64,000 nucleotides of DNA from Silene conica (GCA_029255685.2 CM055314.2:2808399-2872398), one strand, 5' to 3'; shown: positions 44,120 through 56,479, numbered from the stretch's first letter. The notes: generated from the letters alone by a model not told the origin. Translations and numbers: made by a program.

Positions 44120-44312
44120 GGTCTTGCTTGTGACGGGGTTACCCCGTCACAAGCTTGTGATCTCTCACAAAAAGGTGAGGGGATAAGGTGGGGCATCTAT
44201 CATATGTTTTCCCACTCACCTTTCATGGATATTTTGTGAGAGGAAACGGTATCCGTCACAAACTTATGACAGATATTGCCGCCACAAATGAATATTTGTA
44301 TTTCCTAATTGA
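44120..44312. mobile_element. CCGTCAC-type hairpin MITE (long-stem subtype), well kept
   Basis: The left arm GTGACGGGGTTACCCCGTCA is itself a small hairpin followed by CAAGCTTGTGATCTCTCAC. The right arm has TTTTGTGAGAGGAAACGGTA and CCGTCACAAACTTATGACAG. The core carries GGGGATAAGGTGGGGCATC. Confidence 0.75.
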
Positions 44313-45340
44313 ATGAGAAGTCAAATCCTTGAAACACAAACATTGTTTCTTGGCCATTCAGAATTATTGTATAATTTTAAAGGTTACTAGTATAACACCT
44401 GTGAAAAATCACGGGATTGTGTATTTTCTTTTAAACGAAGACGACAAATTATAATTATTATATAATAATTAAAGAGAGTAACCCGTGGATTGAGCTTACA
44501 TGGTACGTGGTGGTTAGCATGATATTGTTGCGTGTCTGCGAAGGATCAAACCTCCTTGTCATCAAAAAAACCAATTAAAGAGGGTTGTATAGTTTCCTTT
44601 TACATATTTCACTCAATCAAAAATTTCCTTAAGTTGTTTTAAAATTAAATAGCATCAATTTTACACAAAACGTGTATGGATCGACTCTTAGAAATTGTAG
44701 TCCAAATTCAAAGGTAAATAAGGCCCTGTTTCTTTTAAACTTAATTTTAGCTTATTTAAATTCAATTCAGCTTTATTAAATTCAATTTAGCTTTCATTTT
44801 CACAAATTAACTCTTAATTCAATTCAGTTTAGTTTAGCTAAGTTTAGATGAGACAGTTTTAGTCTAAAAAAACAAGGCATAAGACTATATTATTCAAACT
44901 AACTACAAAGTAATAAATTGTGTGAGATTTTATCAACACTAAAACTTGAGAGAGACGAACTTTCAATAAATTATTGAGAGACCATTCTTTTGTACCCTTT
45001 TATTTGTATTTCGTGACCCTTTTATCAAAGATCGTACCATACTAATTTCGTACTTATTTACATAATAAATGTACTAATTTTATCTTTAATCATAATTTGT
45101 ACTTATTATATTAACTTTAGTATCACTTTTTCTTAAATTTATACAATAATCTCCCAAAAAGCTTATTAGGAGGCGTTTATTAGACGACCTACTGTTTTAT
45201 TAAGTAAATATTCATATCCATAAAAATGGATTAGCAAATGCAATCGAACAAATCATCTATCTACCAACTTTCCTTTCGCGTGACTTTTTATTCGCGTTAT
45301 ACACTAAAATGAATGAGATATTATAATTTAACCGATTAAA
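44313..45340. other. Intergenic sequence with a MITE relic
   Basis: AAGGCCCTGTTTCTTTTAAA at about 44728 and the following ATTCAATTCAGCTTTA wording match the MITE at 60928-61149, but the right end is lost. Nothing else recognised. Confidence 0.4.
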
Positions 45341-45620
45341 CTAATACGAGTAAAACATAAAGATTACATGAAACCGGCCAGATGACACAAAATATAAAGA
45401 GACATCTGGTATTTTGCAGAAAATGAATGTTACGGCAGCTTTCAAAATTAGACAACTCCGCACAATGAAACAACACCACCGACTAAATAAGAATGCGATT
45501 GCATTAAATAAGGAACAAAGAATTAGCTCAACTATAAGCGTGACAAGAGCTGGATTGCATGCCTTCAACTTGAATATTTCAGGTAAGAAACGGCAAACGC
45601 TAACCGACTAACTATAATAA
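45341..45620. other. Unclassified block with exon-like base composition
   Basis: This block is less AT-rich than its surroundings and lacks homopolymer runs, and both strands have open frames of 65-75 codons. Neither frame shows a motif I know. It may be a captured gene piece or a non-coding transcript. Confidence 0.25.
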
Positions 45621-46410
45621 CTAACTACAGTTAGTCAAAGTAAAAAGAGCACATAAAATACAAATGTCGAAACTTTATTGGGCCAAATTTTAACATGAAA
45701 ATATGAAATATTGTTGGATATTCTTGTTTTCTGTTTTCTTGAGATTAACAGACTTGAAGAATTCTTTGATTTTACGCCCTACACTTGTTTATTTCGCATA
45801 GTATGAAAGAGACAAATATGTGCGTGTCATTCGAATTTTACGTCTTACTAAGATATTAAGATATGTTAAGATGTAAAATATAAAAAGTTGGGGTAAAAGA
45901 GTTAGGAATAGATTCATTATTAATAGGGATCGGATAAAAGGATAATAATTTAAGAGAAATAAACTCAAAAATATTGAAAATTTTAACTAAAAATTACAAA
46001 AAAAATTGGCCGCGAACGGGGACGAACTCCCTATTAGTCAGTGGCGTTTTTGGCGTGGGTGCAGGGGGTTCACCTGCTGCCCCTTGTTCTGAAAAATTTA
46101 CAAATAAGTTTTAATAAAAATTGCTAAATATATAGTGGTGTAGTGATCAGATACTTAGTTTCTATTCGTGTGGTCATGTTTCCCTAACTCCACTCCACCA
46201 CTATTGATATAAAAGGAAAATTAAGGACATGAAAAAATCACCCTAGGGACCTAAAGTAGTGATGTGGATGGTGCAATTTCGATATATATCGAGTTAACCA
46301 CAAAGATGTGGTTAATAGACTAGACACCAGTAATTTCTTTTATAAATAGATTGTATCGACCATGATAATCACTGGATTGAGGTTAACTCTCTCTCGGTTA
46401 ACTGATTTAT

Positions 46411-46845
46411 AAGTCTCTGTTTGGTAGTGTATTTTAGTAACCTGATTTGCTTGAAGTAATATTTTTTTGTCAAAAGAATCCGGTAGGTTATTTTTTGGGA
46501 GGGTTTGGCAAATAGCTTATTTGGTCAAATAAACTACCAGAAATGAAATGCTACATAAGGTAGCATTTTAGATTTCAGGTACCTGATTCTAGGTTATATT
46601 ACCTTTTTACCCTTCAATCTATAATATACGGAGTAGTACATAATTATTATATCTTTTTATGTCATTTCACAAAAATAAGCTACATTTTCAGTTAATTTAC
46701 CAAACAGTTTTTTATATAATCTGTCAGCTTATCAGCTCATAATTTTCAGCTACCTTATCAGCTATATATTTCAGCTACTTTTCAGTTTTCAGGTACCTTT
46801 ACAGATTTCAGGTAGTTTTTCAGTACGTTTTACCAAACAGAACCT
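46411..46845. mobile_element. Tourist-like MITE, related to the element at 8526-9271
   Basis: GTCTCTGTTTGGTAG at the left and, in reverse complement, GGTTCTGTTTGGTAAAAC at the right, with GGTACCTGA/TCAGGTACC-rich interior as at 8.5-9.3 kb. Flanking triplets have diverged. Confidence 0.6.
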
Positions 46846-47475
46846 TGGAGGAATATTGAAAAATGAGTTAAGATTACCGGGTAACGCTTAATCTCAACAT
46901 CACCCTCTTACATTATTATTATTTTACATTTAGTATATATATATATAGAGTAATAATTACTAATCATATACACAGTTATGGCTTAGGATTTTTATATTTA
47001 TGCATATTTAATTATATCGTTGATTTGTCAAGTCAAACAAAATGAGTTAAATCCCAATACTACATTAATGTATATTTAAGTTTCTATAAACCCGACCTTA
47101 AAAAAGTCGAGACAATCGAGCTTATGGATCGATCAAGTTTTAACAACTCTATTAACCTTTGACATATACCACATGTACAAAATTTGAGACCCTTAAATAC
47201 AAACATATATATACTCCGTAAATCGTAAAGATCACAAACATTATGATTGAGCAAATCTTATTGAAACGATTTTAAAGATCTCGTGGCCTCGTGGGACACC
47301 AATTCATAAATTTTGATTTTCTAAGTTATTATCTAAATATTTTATTTCTAAAAAGAGAGTTAAAGAGCTCTCTACACTACACTACAAAACTCAAGTGCAC
47401 ACGCAAATGAAATGAAATAAAATAAGAATATTATTAGTCTTTTTTTAATACAGAACGTATTGTTTTTGAGGTTAA

Positions 47476-47899
47476 GGCCATGTTTGGTAAACAACGGATT
47501 AATATTAACAAAGCAGAATTAAAAGGCAAATTTTACTAGCAGATTTATTTAGCAGAATTGTTTTAGAGGTAGTGTTTGGTAACTAGCAGTTTTCAATTAA
47601 CAGATTGTTTAACATCTTTGCAAAAAAATGACATACATAAACAAATTATTTATTAAATATAAAAGGGGTTATTATTTTATTAGGAGGGTAAAAAAAAGAC
47701 AATTTTTTTTTTTATTTCTAACCTGCTAATTCAATATGCTCGCAGGAGCAACATATTCCAAAATAAAATATTGAACCCCAAAATACTATTTTAATAGGTC
47801 ATTAACCAAATACTCCTAATAGCATATTCGTAAGTTAAACATGCTAAATCTCTCAACTATGCTGAAATTTGGCTAATATGTCAATTATCAAACATAGTC
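47476..47899. mobile_element. Tourist-like MITE
   Basis: GGCCATGTTTGGTAAAC and, in reverse complement, GACTATGTTTGATAATTG, flanked by TAA (47473-47475 and 47900-47902). Non-coding, 424 bp. Confidence 0.75.
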
Positions 47900-47961
47900 T
47901 AAAATGAATATGTTTAAACAGGAAAAGTAAAATGCCTAGAGAACACTAACATATTTATACT

Positions 47962-48232
47962 GGCGCTGTTTTGGTAAACAACATATTCAGATAACATATT
48001 GGTCGAAATCTACTATTTTTAAATATGCTGCTAATAGCAGTATATTGTACTAGCATATTTAATTTATACATAAAACCGTTCTAATTATCCCATAATCTAC
48101 TATTTATCAAACACTCTTTTTAATATGCTAATTTAATCTAATAGTCAAACATGTTATTAAAATCTATTAACCGTATTATACTAACGTTATCTTCTATTAT
48201 GAATCTGTTTATGCCGTTTGCCAAACAAGATC
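47962..48232. mobile_element. Tourist-like MITE, sister of 14699-15048
   Basis: It begins GGCGCTGTTTTGGTAAAC and ends with the complement of GATCTTGTTTGGCAAAC, flanked by ACT on both sides. Its interior matches the copy at 14.7-15.0 kb over more than 200 bases. It lacks about 80 bases present near the left end of that copy. Confidence 0.8.
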
Positions 48233-48627
48233 ACTACCTATACAAATGAGTTATTTTTAATTCGTTGTAAACTTAAAAGGAATACTTTCGCTTTAAATAA
48301 AAAAAATTACCAATAAAAATATACGGAATCCCATGACATAGTTACCTACCCGTAGCCAACCACCTTACCTTATCTATGTTCAATTCCTAACAAGCAAATA
48401 GCATTTCAGCTCCCTATTTAACTACCATTTCCGTCAACATATTTATTCTCATACTCTCCTTTTACATACACTTTTATATCCATTCACCTCCGCAAAATCC
48501 CATTAATTAACGCCCATTATCTTCGTCAATAATTTTGATTTTCTATCCAAATTGGTTTTATATTCGAATTTCGGTGTATAAATTCACAATTCCACTTGAA
48601 TAATTACCATACTTTATTGTCTAAAAA

Positions 48628-51600
48628 ATGACTCCAAGCTTAAGCAAAGCCAATTCCGACATGTCCGAGGTTGTAGTAGCAGACCATGATCAATGTCCAA
48701 TGGTTGTCTCCTTGGAAAAGTCAACTTTCATGGTCAATGGTCACGTAATATTGTCTGATGTCCCGCCCAATGTCACGGGCACTAACGTGGCGGGATCAGA
48801 CGGGCTCTTTATCGGTTTTGATGTGTCAGAGCCCGTGTCCCGCCACGTAGTGCCCGTAGGACAGCTTAAGGACATACCCTTTATGAGTATCTTTAGGTTT
48901 AAGGTATGGTGGACTACACATTGGGTCGGGTCTAATGGACGGGACGTTGAAAACGAGACCCAAATTCTTATCCTAGATAAGTCGGGTGAATCGGGTCGGC
49001 CTTATGTGGTGATCATTCCATTGATTGAGGGGTCATTCAGGGCGTGTCTTCAATCGGGTCGGGTTGATGACTTTGTGGATATGTGTGTAGAGAGTGGGTC
49101 CACAAAAGTGACGGGCGACTCGTTCCGCTCAGTGGTATATATGCAAGCGGGATTAGACCCGTTTAAGTTAGTTAAGGACGCTATGGGTACGATCCAGGCT
49201 CATTTGGGGACGTTTAGCCTTTTAAAAGATAAACGTCCCCCGGGAATAGTGGACAAGTTTGGTTGGTGTACGTGGGATGCTTTTTACTTAAAAGTGGAGC
49301 CCACCGGTGTATGGGAAGGTGTGAAGGGTTTAGTAGAGAACGGGACCCCACCGGGTCTCGTTCTCATTGATGACGGGTGGCAATCAATTTGCCATGACGA
49401 TGACCCAATCACGGATCAAGAGGCCATGAACCGGACCTCGGCCGGGGAGCAAATGCCATGTAGGCTGATCAAGTACGAGGAAAACTACAAGTTTAGAGAT
49501 TACGTAAGTCCAAACGATGTCGGGCCTCTCGGCCCAATTGATAAGCCCAAATCAGGATTGGGTGCGTTTGTGAGAGACCTAAAGGGCGAGTTCAAGAGTG
49601 TCGAACATGTGTACGTTTGGCATGCTTTTATGGGGTATTGGGGCGGGGTGAGGCCCGATGTTCCTGATTTACCCGAGGCCCGGGTTATAAACCCGAAGCT
49701 GTCACCGGGTTTGGAGTTGACAATGGAGGATCTAGCGGTTGATAAGATTGTGAATAATGGTGTCGGGTTGGTCCAACCCGAAAAGGCTCATGAATTGTAT
49801 GAAGGATTGCATTCTCATTTGGAAGCTTGTGGCGTTGATGGAGTCAAAGTCGACGTTATCCATGTAAGTAATTCTCATTTACGCTATTATTTGCCATTTT
49901 AGGTCTTTACGAGAAATATTTTAATTAAAAATAAATAATTCAATATTAGCATAACAAGTTGTTTTATAATTTGAAGTCGGGATTTGGTAATCGGTTGACC
50001 GTTTAGCGATATTTGTGTGCCGACCGTCCAAATAATATAAGTTTAGAAGTGGTCCAAACGTACGTTACCGCAAAACATAGTGATTTTGTGAGTATAAAAA
50101 TATATTCAAATTCTTATATGCGACGGATATATTCGTCGCACGCTTGCGACGAGTCAACTAATATCCATATAGAAATGAGAAAAGAGTAAAATATCTTGGT
50201 AGTAGCAAATTGTTTTGTGTTTTCCATCAAGTTGCATAGTATTTGACCTGTCACAAACTTATGACGAATATACCCATCACAAAGAAGAGTTGTTGTTTAA
50301 TGATAGGTTGTGATGGTGGTTGTTTAATATCGTTGTCAAGAATTGTTCATGTTGGCGTTCCTTATATAACTAGTTTGTCGGCAAACTAGATTTGGGTGTC
50401 TATCAAAAATTATGTTCGGTTGGTTAAACTCCTTTGTTTTGTACTTTTGGTGCCCTTATTTTCTGGAGCAAAACTGCAAATGGATCCGCTTAAGATTTAT
50501 GTATAGAACTAAAAACTAAATAAAATATATATAATGAAAAATTATTATTAAATGGGTTTGAAAATGGTGAGAAAGAAATGAGAGAATCCTAATTGCATTT
50601 TTTGTTAGCCGTTGAATTATACTCCGTATTCCACTACCAACTAAAGGCAACTTCTAGAGAGGTCTAGTGACTATAAGTAGAGCAGGACAACGTAGCGGTC
50701 CACCCGGCCCAGCCCTGATGCATGGGCCAAGTTTTTTCGGTCCACATAGAGCCAATGTCAGCCCAGCTCAGCTCGGTATCGATTAGGGCCAGAGCTAGTG
50801 TCGGATTTTATCAGCCCAGCCCAGTGTCAATTTCGGCCCGGCCCGGCCCATCCCACTAACACAACTTATAACCCGACAGTGCTGTGTTTTCTCATTCTTC
50901 CTATTTTCATGGAAGTTTTGTAGAATATTCGACAATCCAAAGTTCAAAACTCCCATGGATATGACAAACTATTTATAAATTTTACAACTCAGAGACTATT
51001 GCATTGAGAAAATAATATATGTCCCGTTTATTTTCATGACTATGTTGGTTTTATTTATTAATTGGCTAATAGATCGAGCGATTAATCGTCAAACAATGCA
51101 CTGATGTTCGATCAGAAATCAATTGGAGTTTGATGATTTTGCCGAGTTGCCAACGATTGGTATTTTCTAATATGAATGAAAAGATCGCGAAAGTAATACT
51201 TCCAAAATTCACCCTTACTTAGCTCTTTATCACGTCTTGGTAGGTACATGTTAGAAAATCCGTTTATTTATTTATTTTCAACGGTGGTTGAATTAGTTAA
51301 ATGGAGAGGAAGTATTAAGCAAGCCGAGCATCCCTATTTTCTTTTTTTTGTCCTCATCTCCGTTTCATATTTGTGCCGTGAATCACTCAACTTTATGATG
51401 CTCATTTCTTGACCAAGCCTTCTTATCCGCTACGGAGTACCGACTACGGAGTAGTTTCTTATCCTCCACGTACCAATTGTCCAAATTATTGAAAATAATG
51501 AATTTTTTTATTTCAATTGTGCTAACCCAAATCTAAGTTCCGGATTCTGCGATGGCGATGTGTTGGAATTACAATTAAAATTACTGTCAGAACCGTATTG

Positions 51601-54040
51601 CATTGACTATGAGTTCACATAAAAACTAATATTTATGGGAGACGGTTTCTCATTTTATGTGTTTTTCGTATGCTTTGATTGTTAATCGTGTGCCAAACTG
51701 ACTAGGAAATAGATCTTGTTAATTCAGTGTTGCTACCACGGATTGAACTCAAGACCACTAGATAGAATTTCCTATCTCTACCAATCATGCCATGATAACT
51801 TCACGTGTATATAATGATTCATAACTTCATGTTACATACCCCAAGTCATTTGGGGATTAAAGACGACTTTGGTCCATTATTGTCATCGCGTTTTATTCAT
51901 CATTGAAAGTAGCCATGAATTGGGTAAGATGACTTAAGTAGTGTTTTGATGAATGATGGATGTGGATGCAGTTGCTAGAACTGATAGCAGAGGAGTATGG
52001 AGGACGAGTTGAACTTGCCAAAACATACTACAAAGCAATAACCGAATCAGTAAGGAAACATTTCAAAGGCAATGGTGTGATCGCTAGCATGGAACAATGC
52101 AACGATTTCATGCTCCTTGGTACCGAGACCATCTGTCTTGGACGCGTTGGTAAGCCTTTCACAATTCGCAATACTCTTCATCTATCTTGAGAGTTGAGAT
52201 CGTCTACTAATACACCAATTGTTTTGACAACAGGCGATGATTTTTGGCCAACGGATCCATACGGTGATATAAATGGTACATATTGGCTACAAGGTTGTCA
52301 CATGGTGCATTGCGCATATAATAGCATATGGATGGGCAATTTCATACAACCCGACTGGGATATGTTCCAATCGACTCATCCTTGTGCTGAATTTCATGCT
52401 GCTTCTCGTGCCATCTCCGGTGGTCCTATTTATGTCAGTGACGCTGTCGGCAAGCATAATTATGATCTCCTCAAGAAACTTGTGTTTCCTGACGGTTCCA
52501 CTGTTCGTTGCGAGTATTATGCACTCCCTACTAGGGATTGCCTCTTTGTGGATCCTCTGCATGATGGCAAAACTATGCTCAAAATTTGGAATATCAACAA
52601 GGTATCTATCCATTTATTTGTTCTAGACCTGATCATGGCCCGGGCTCGTGCTAAATAAACTGCCCAAATATGTGGGCCGGGCTGGGTCGGGTCGGGCCGA
52701 AATGATGGGCCAATTTTCTTGGCCCTAGCCCATAATTGTTCGGGCTATAATGGGCCAAAACAGGCCAAAATAATACAATACGAAACAATCAACAAAATGG
52801 ATATGTGAACAAACTATTAGCAACGAAATAAAATTTTCAAGTCTGTTTGACTTCAACTCTTTTGCCAGGAGAACAAACTTATGAGTTGACAAAAAATGAG
52901 TAGTATTAACTAAAAGTGTACGATAAAAATATAAAAATATCCGCAAAGTTGATAATTCAATGCATTAATGATATTAGATTATTAGTATGATGTGATATAC
53001 GATTCCAACATTTGAATTTTTTTCTTTTAAAAAATTAATTTCGGGTCGGGCCGGGTCAAATCAGGCCTTTAGGTTGGCCCAAACCCGACCCTATATTTAT
53101 ATCGGGCTTATTTTGGGCCGGGTCACGGGCTTTTTGGGCCAAATTATTAGGCCTAAACTCGAGAAAAAATCGATCTGGGCGGGTCGGGCCATCGGGCCTG
53201 GCCATTTGATCAGCTCTATTATTTTGTTCATGTTTTATTTCATCTTTTCAGTCGCGTTGTTATATATCGGGCTTATTTTGGGGCCAAATTATTAGGCCTG
53301 AACTCGAGGACAAATCGGGCTGGGCCGGGTCAGGCCATCGGGCTTGGGCCATTTGATAAGCTCTATTATTTGGTTCATGTTTTATTTCATCTTTTCAGTC
53401 GCGATGTTATAATCAGTGTTCGTTGAATTAAATTCATTGGACGCGTTGTATATTTTTGCAGTTGAATGGAGTGATCGGAGTGTTCAACTGTCAAGGAGGA
53501 GGATGGAACCGCGAATTCAGAAGGACACAATGCTACTCTGAGCACTCGAAACCACTCACCTGCAAGACACGGCCAAAAGACGTAGAATGGGAAAATGGTC
53601 ACAACCCATTTCCAACAGAAGGAGTAGAGTTGTTTGCTATGTATTTTTGCAAAGGAGACAAGCTAGTCCTCTCAGAAATGACTGAAACTGTCGAAATATC
53701 ACTAGAATCCTTTGATTACGAGCTCATTATCGTGTCTCCAGTGACAACTCTACCATGGGAAGCAACCCAATTTGCTCCGATAGGGCTAGTGAACATGCTT
53801 AACGCTGGTGGCGCAGTTAAGACCTTTGATATCATTGACGATGATGAGGAAAAAGTGGTTCGGGTTGGAGTGAAAGGAGCAGGGGAAATGCGGGTTTTTG
53901 CATCGGGAAAGCCGAGAAGTTGCAGAGTAAATGGAGAAGATGTTGAGTTTGAATATGAGGAGAGTATGATTAAGGTTCAAGTGCCATGGAATGATGACTT
54001 GGGTGGTTCTTCCATTGTTGAGTACATGTTTGAAGCTTAA
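48628..54040 (+). CDS. RS5: Raffinose synthase (galactinol-sucrose galactosyltransferase), RS5 type
   Basis: Cytosolic glycoside hydrolase family 36 type enzyme that moves galactose from galactinol to sucrose, giving raffinose, a carbohydrate linked to cold and drought responses and seed storage. Four exons: 48628-49863, 51972-52149, 52234-52601 and 53462-54040. GT-AG ends with matching phases give 786 residues, close to the 783 of Arabidopsis RS5. Visible blocks are FRFKVWWTTHWVGSNGRD, DKFGWCTWDAFYLKVEPTG, PPGLVLIDDGWQSI, VDGVKVDVIH (nucleophile Asp in KVD), GDDFWPTDPYGDINGTYWLQ and SGGPIYVSDAVG (second catalytic Asp). A GCQ-rich C-terminal part and a beta-sandwich tail end at EYMFEA. The insert between DDGWQS and YVWHAFMGYWGG is typical of raffinose rather than stachyose synthases. 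Introns 1 and 3 carry transposon insertions. Confidence 0.95.
50115..50300. mobile_element. CCGTCAC-type MITE in RS5 intron 1
   Basis: ATGCGACGGATATATTCGTC on the left, the AAATTGTTTTGTGTTTTCCA core, and ACAAACTTATGACGAATATA on the right place it in the GATAAGACAAAAG subtype. Confidence 0.6.
50685..50880. mobile_element. GC-rich hAT-like fragment in RS5 intron 1
   Basis: GCGGTCCACCCGGCCCAGCC, CAGCTCAGCTCGG and GGCCCGGCCCGGCCCA stand out in an otherwise AT-rich intron. They match the wording of the element in intron 3. Ends are not resolved. Confidence 0.45.
51715..51800 (-). repeat. tRNA-like/SINE-like fragment in RS5 intron 1
   Basis: On the minus strand, GATTGGTAGAGATAGG and, 30 bases on, TTGAGTTCAATCCGTGG resemble A- and B-box sequences of a tRNA-derived retroposon. 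No full cloverleaf and no tail can be shown. Confidence 0.35.
52625..53412. mobile_element. hAT-like element and tandem duplication in RS5 intron 3
   Basis: TAGACCTGATCATGGCC at 52624 and, in reverse complement, TAGAGCTGATCAAATGGCC at about 53218 are inverted ends around a GGGTCGGGCC-rich element. The right 150-165 bases, including about 45 bases of intron (TTCATGTTTTATTTCATCTT), are repeated in tandem at 53263-53412, just before the exon 4 acceptor at 53461. Confidence 0.7.
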
Positions 54041-54164
54041 GAGTCATTATTATTACTAACTAGTTTGATGCCTATAGTTATTTGTATGGCTTGAGTTCAA
54101 GAAAGCTTATTATTATAACAAAAAAGAGGTTTGCTTATATCAATCAACACAAATTCTCTTTTAA

Positions 54165-54345
54165 AACGGACAGTATTCGTCACAAGCTGAAAATGGATAG
54201 TGTCTCTCTCACAATATGTAAGTGGGACGATCCATGAGATGCTCCATTTAACCCCACTTGTTCCCCCACTTGCTTTGTTGTGAGATGCTCCATTTAAGCC
54301 CATTTGTTCTCCCACTTGCCTTGTTGTGAGAATGATACTATCCGT
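54165..54345. mobile_element. CCGTCAC-type MITE (third subtype)
   Basis: AAAACGGACAGTATTCGTCA on the left and GAATGATACTATCCGTTTTC on the right are inverted ends. The interior has a duplicated TGTGAGATGCTCCATTTAA segment. It lies against the edge of the copia fossil, so one has inserted next to or into the other. Confidence 0.6.
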
Positions 54346-54895
54346 TTTCGGGGAGAGTGTCAATATTTCGGATATTACTAAAAAAAGAAAGAGTACTAGA
54401 CATGTGGTGCGAGGCACCCGTATCAATAATCCAATTGGGTTTGGAAGTCGTACCTTGTAACTGTTCGGTTTGATTGTCGGATTTCCAATTGTCAATCATT
54501 GCGCTCAAGTCATCAAGTTCCTTGTCACGTAGTTTGTTGAGGTCGAGTTTATCGAAAGAGAAGAACATACCAGTGGATGATGGTCCCGCGGCAGCGTGAG
54601 CGGTGACCGAAGGAGTAGAGACCGGCGACCTGGTTTGAGCCATATTAGCTCTCGGGTTGGCCTGATTCCCTTGTTGGTGTCGGACCCTGTCCCAACGAGC
54701 CCGTCCTTGTGTATCCGGAACAAATTTGGCGTTCCTCAAATCAGAGGCATTGGGTTCAACATAGACACGGTCACGAGAACGTTCACCCCACCAATCCGAA
54801 AAGTTCCCAATAATACGATAACTAGTTTGCCAATAATGACCAAGACGGTTACACACATCGCATTTAGATGAGATGGGTCGCTATGAGACATTTTG
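54346..54895 (-). pseudogene. Ty1/copia gag-protease fossil fragment
   Basis: The minus strand retains the end of a gag region (a CNRLGHYWQTSYR-like piece of the zinc knuckle) and the start of the protease with WIIDTGASHHMS, the standard copia aspartic-protease motif. Reverse transcriptase, integrase and LTRs are absent. It is a truncated copy of moderate age. Confidence 0.75.
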
Positions 54896-55652
54896 ATCAA
54901 TCAATGCCCGACTTATATTAATCCTAATTCTAAGAGTGTCATTTTAAATCAATTCATCATTAGTGGTCTTTAATAACTTAGTGAAATACGACTGTCTCTC
55001 TAATATTCTTTTAACATTTACATTCACACATTTACACATTGAAGATTTGAAGATAATCACGAAAAAAAACTATATATTAACGATTATTTAAATATATTGG
55101 AATATTTTCGTGGTTAACGACTTTTGCGTGCCGATATATGTAAAAGAGATCGTCATTAATTCAAGATTTTTGTGTGCCTATCAAAGATTTTTTTTATGTT
55201 CATTTATCATCACAATTATTTTATTATCAAGAGATCGTATCAATGTAATATTGAGTCATAAACCAGATGATTAATCTGGATAAGTGTCATAGGTGACGAC
55301 GACGTCATAATTCATAAATATATAATTTAATTGCATAAATATAGTTATATACGAGTATGAGATATCACTGAGGCATTTTATAAAGTATTGCAGTTATACG
55401 GTTATACCTCAAAAAAAAGTATCTCATATTATAAATTTAGCGTCCCCTAAATAAGTAAATCTTCTACGAGTATTTGGCTAATTTGTTTTTCCCGAGTTTC
55501 ATTCTTTAAGGCCCTCACATAATAAGTAGTCCCCAATTTAGAAAGTTAGCATTGTATTTCAATAAGTCACGATAGGTAAACCTAACAAAATCAACTCGGC
55601 GCGATCTATACCTAATTTGACACCCAAATTAAAAATCTGAGTATGATCCAAA
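54896..55652. other. AT-rich intergenic sequence
   Basis: Nothing beyond low-complexity AT sequence was recognised. Confidence 0.4.
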
Positions 55653-56190
55653 TAGGGGTGTTAACGAGCCGAGCCAAGCCGAGCTTGGCCTTGCTCGGCT
55701 TGTGCTCGATTACAAAAACTCGAGCTCGAGCTCGAGCCGATCTTATCCGAGCTTGAAAAAAATGCGCTCGTTACAAAGCTTGCGAGCTTTAACACGAGCT
55801 CGAGCCAAACTCGAGCCAAATCGAGCTTATATAAAATGGTTCATTTTTTTTATATTTTCTTCAAATATTTTCAATAACAAGGTTCGAAGATTTTATGTAA
55901 AAATATTTAGCAAATCAACTAGATATTTGATATATATGCTACAAAGATATAATAATGATAAAATATTTTTATAAAATATGAGCATATTTTTATAAAATAT
56001 GATTAATATCTTATATAATTTCAAATGTTCGAGCCGCTCACGAGCTTTTCGAGTCGAGCCAGCCGTTGCTCGGCTTGACTCGTTAAGCTCTCGAGCCGAG
56101 CCCGAGCTTGATTTGAGCTCAAACGAGCCGAGCTTTGACCGAGCCGATCTCGAGTTGCTCGCGAGCTGTCTCGTCTCATTAACAGCCCTA
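55653..56190. mobile_element. hAT-like non-autonomous element rich in CGAGC
   Basis: Ends TAGGGGTGTTAACGAG and, in reverse complement, TAGGGCTGTTAATGAG. Flanks GATCCAAA (55645-55652) and GATCAAAA (56191-56198), an 8-bp duplication with one mismatch. Both arms are packed with GAGCTCGAG/GAGCCGAGC and can pair with each other around an AT core. The open frames over it have no meaning. Confidence 0.85.
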
Positions 56191-56479
56191 GATCAAAACA
56201 TGAAATAACCGAACAAAATAATTATTTGTACACGCTGATTTTTACCCATTAAATAACTTAATAATAGTCGAGCTAAAATAAATCTAACTCTTAAAAATCA
56301 AACATAAATTGTAACAAATATACTCACGTGTCAGAAAAGACGGCTTAACCAGACTAAAACTAACCATCAACCCATACTTTTGATCGGGTTCAATTGATCG
56401 GGCTCACTACTCAGGGTTAATTGGGCCGTAGCTGTTAGGCCAGTCAATAAACAGGTCACGAGGATCACCACCTCAGCCA

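Noticed and set aside
52287-52613. Minus-strand open frame of 108 codons across RS5 exon 3
   Set aside because: It is antisense to a well-supported exon and has no family features.
55702-56208. Ser/Arg/Leu-rich open frames over the CGAGC-rich element
   Set aside because: They come from the repetitive hAT-like sequence, with no start context or domain.
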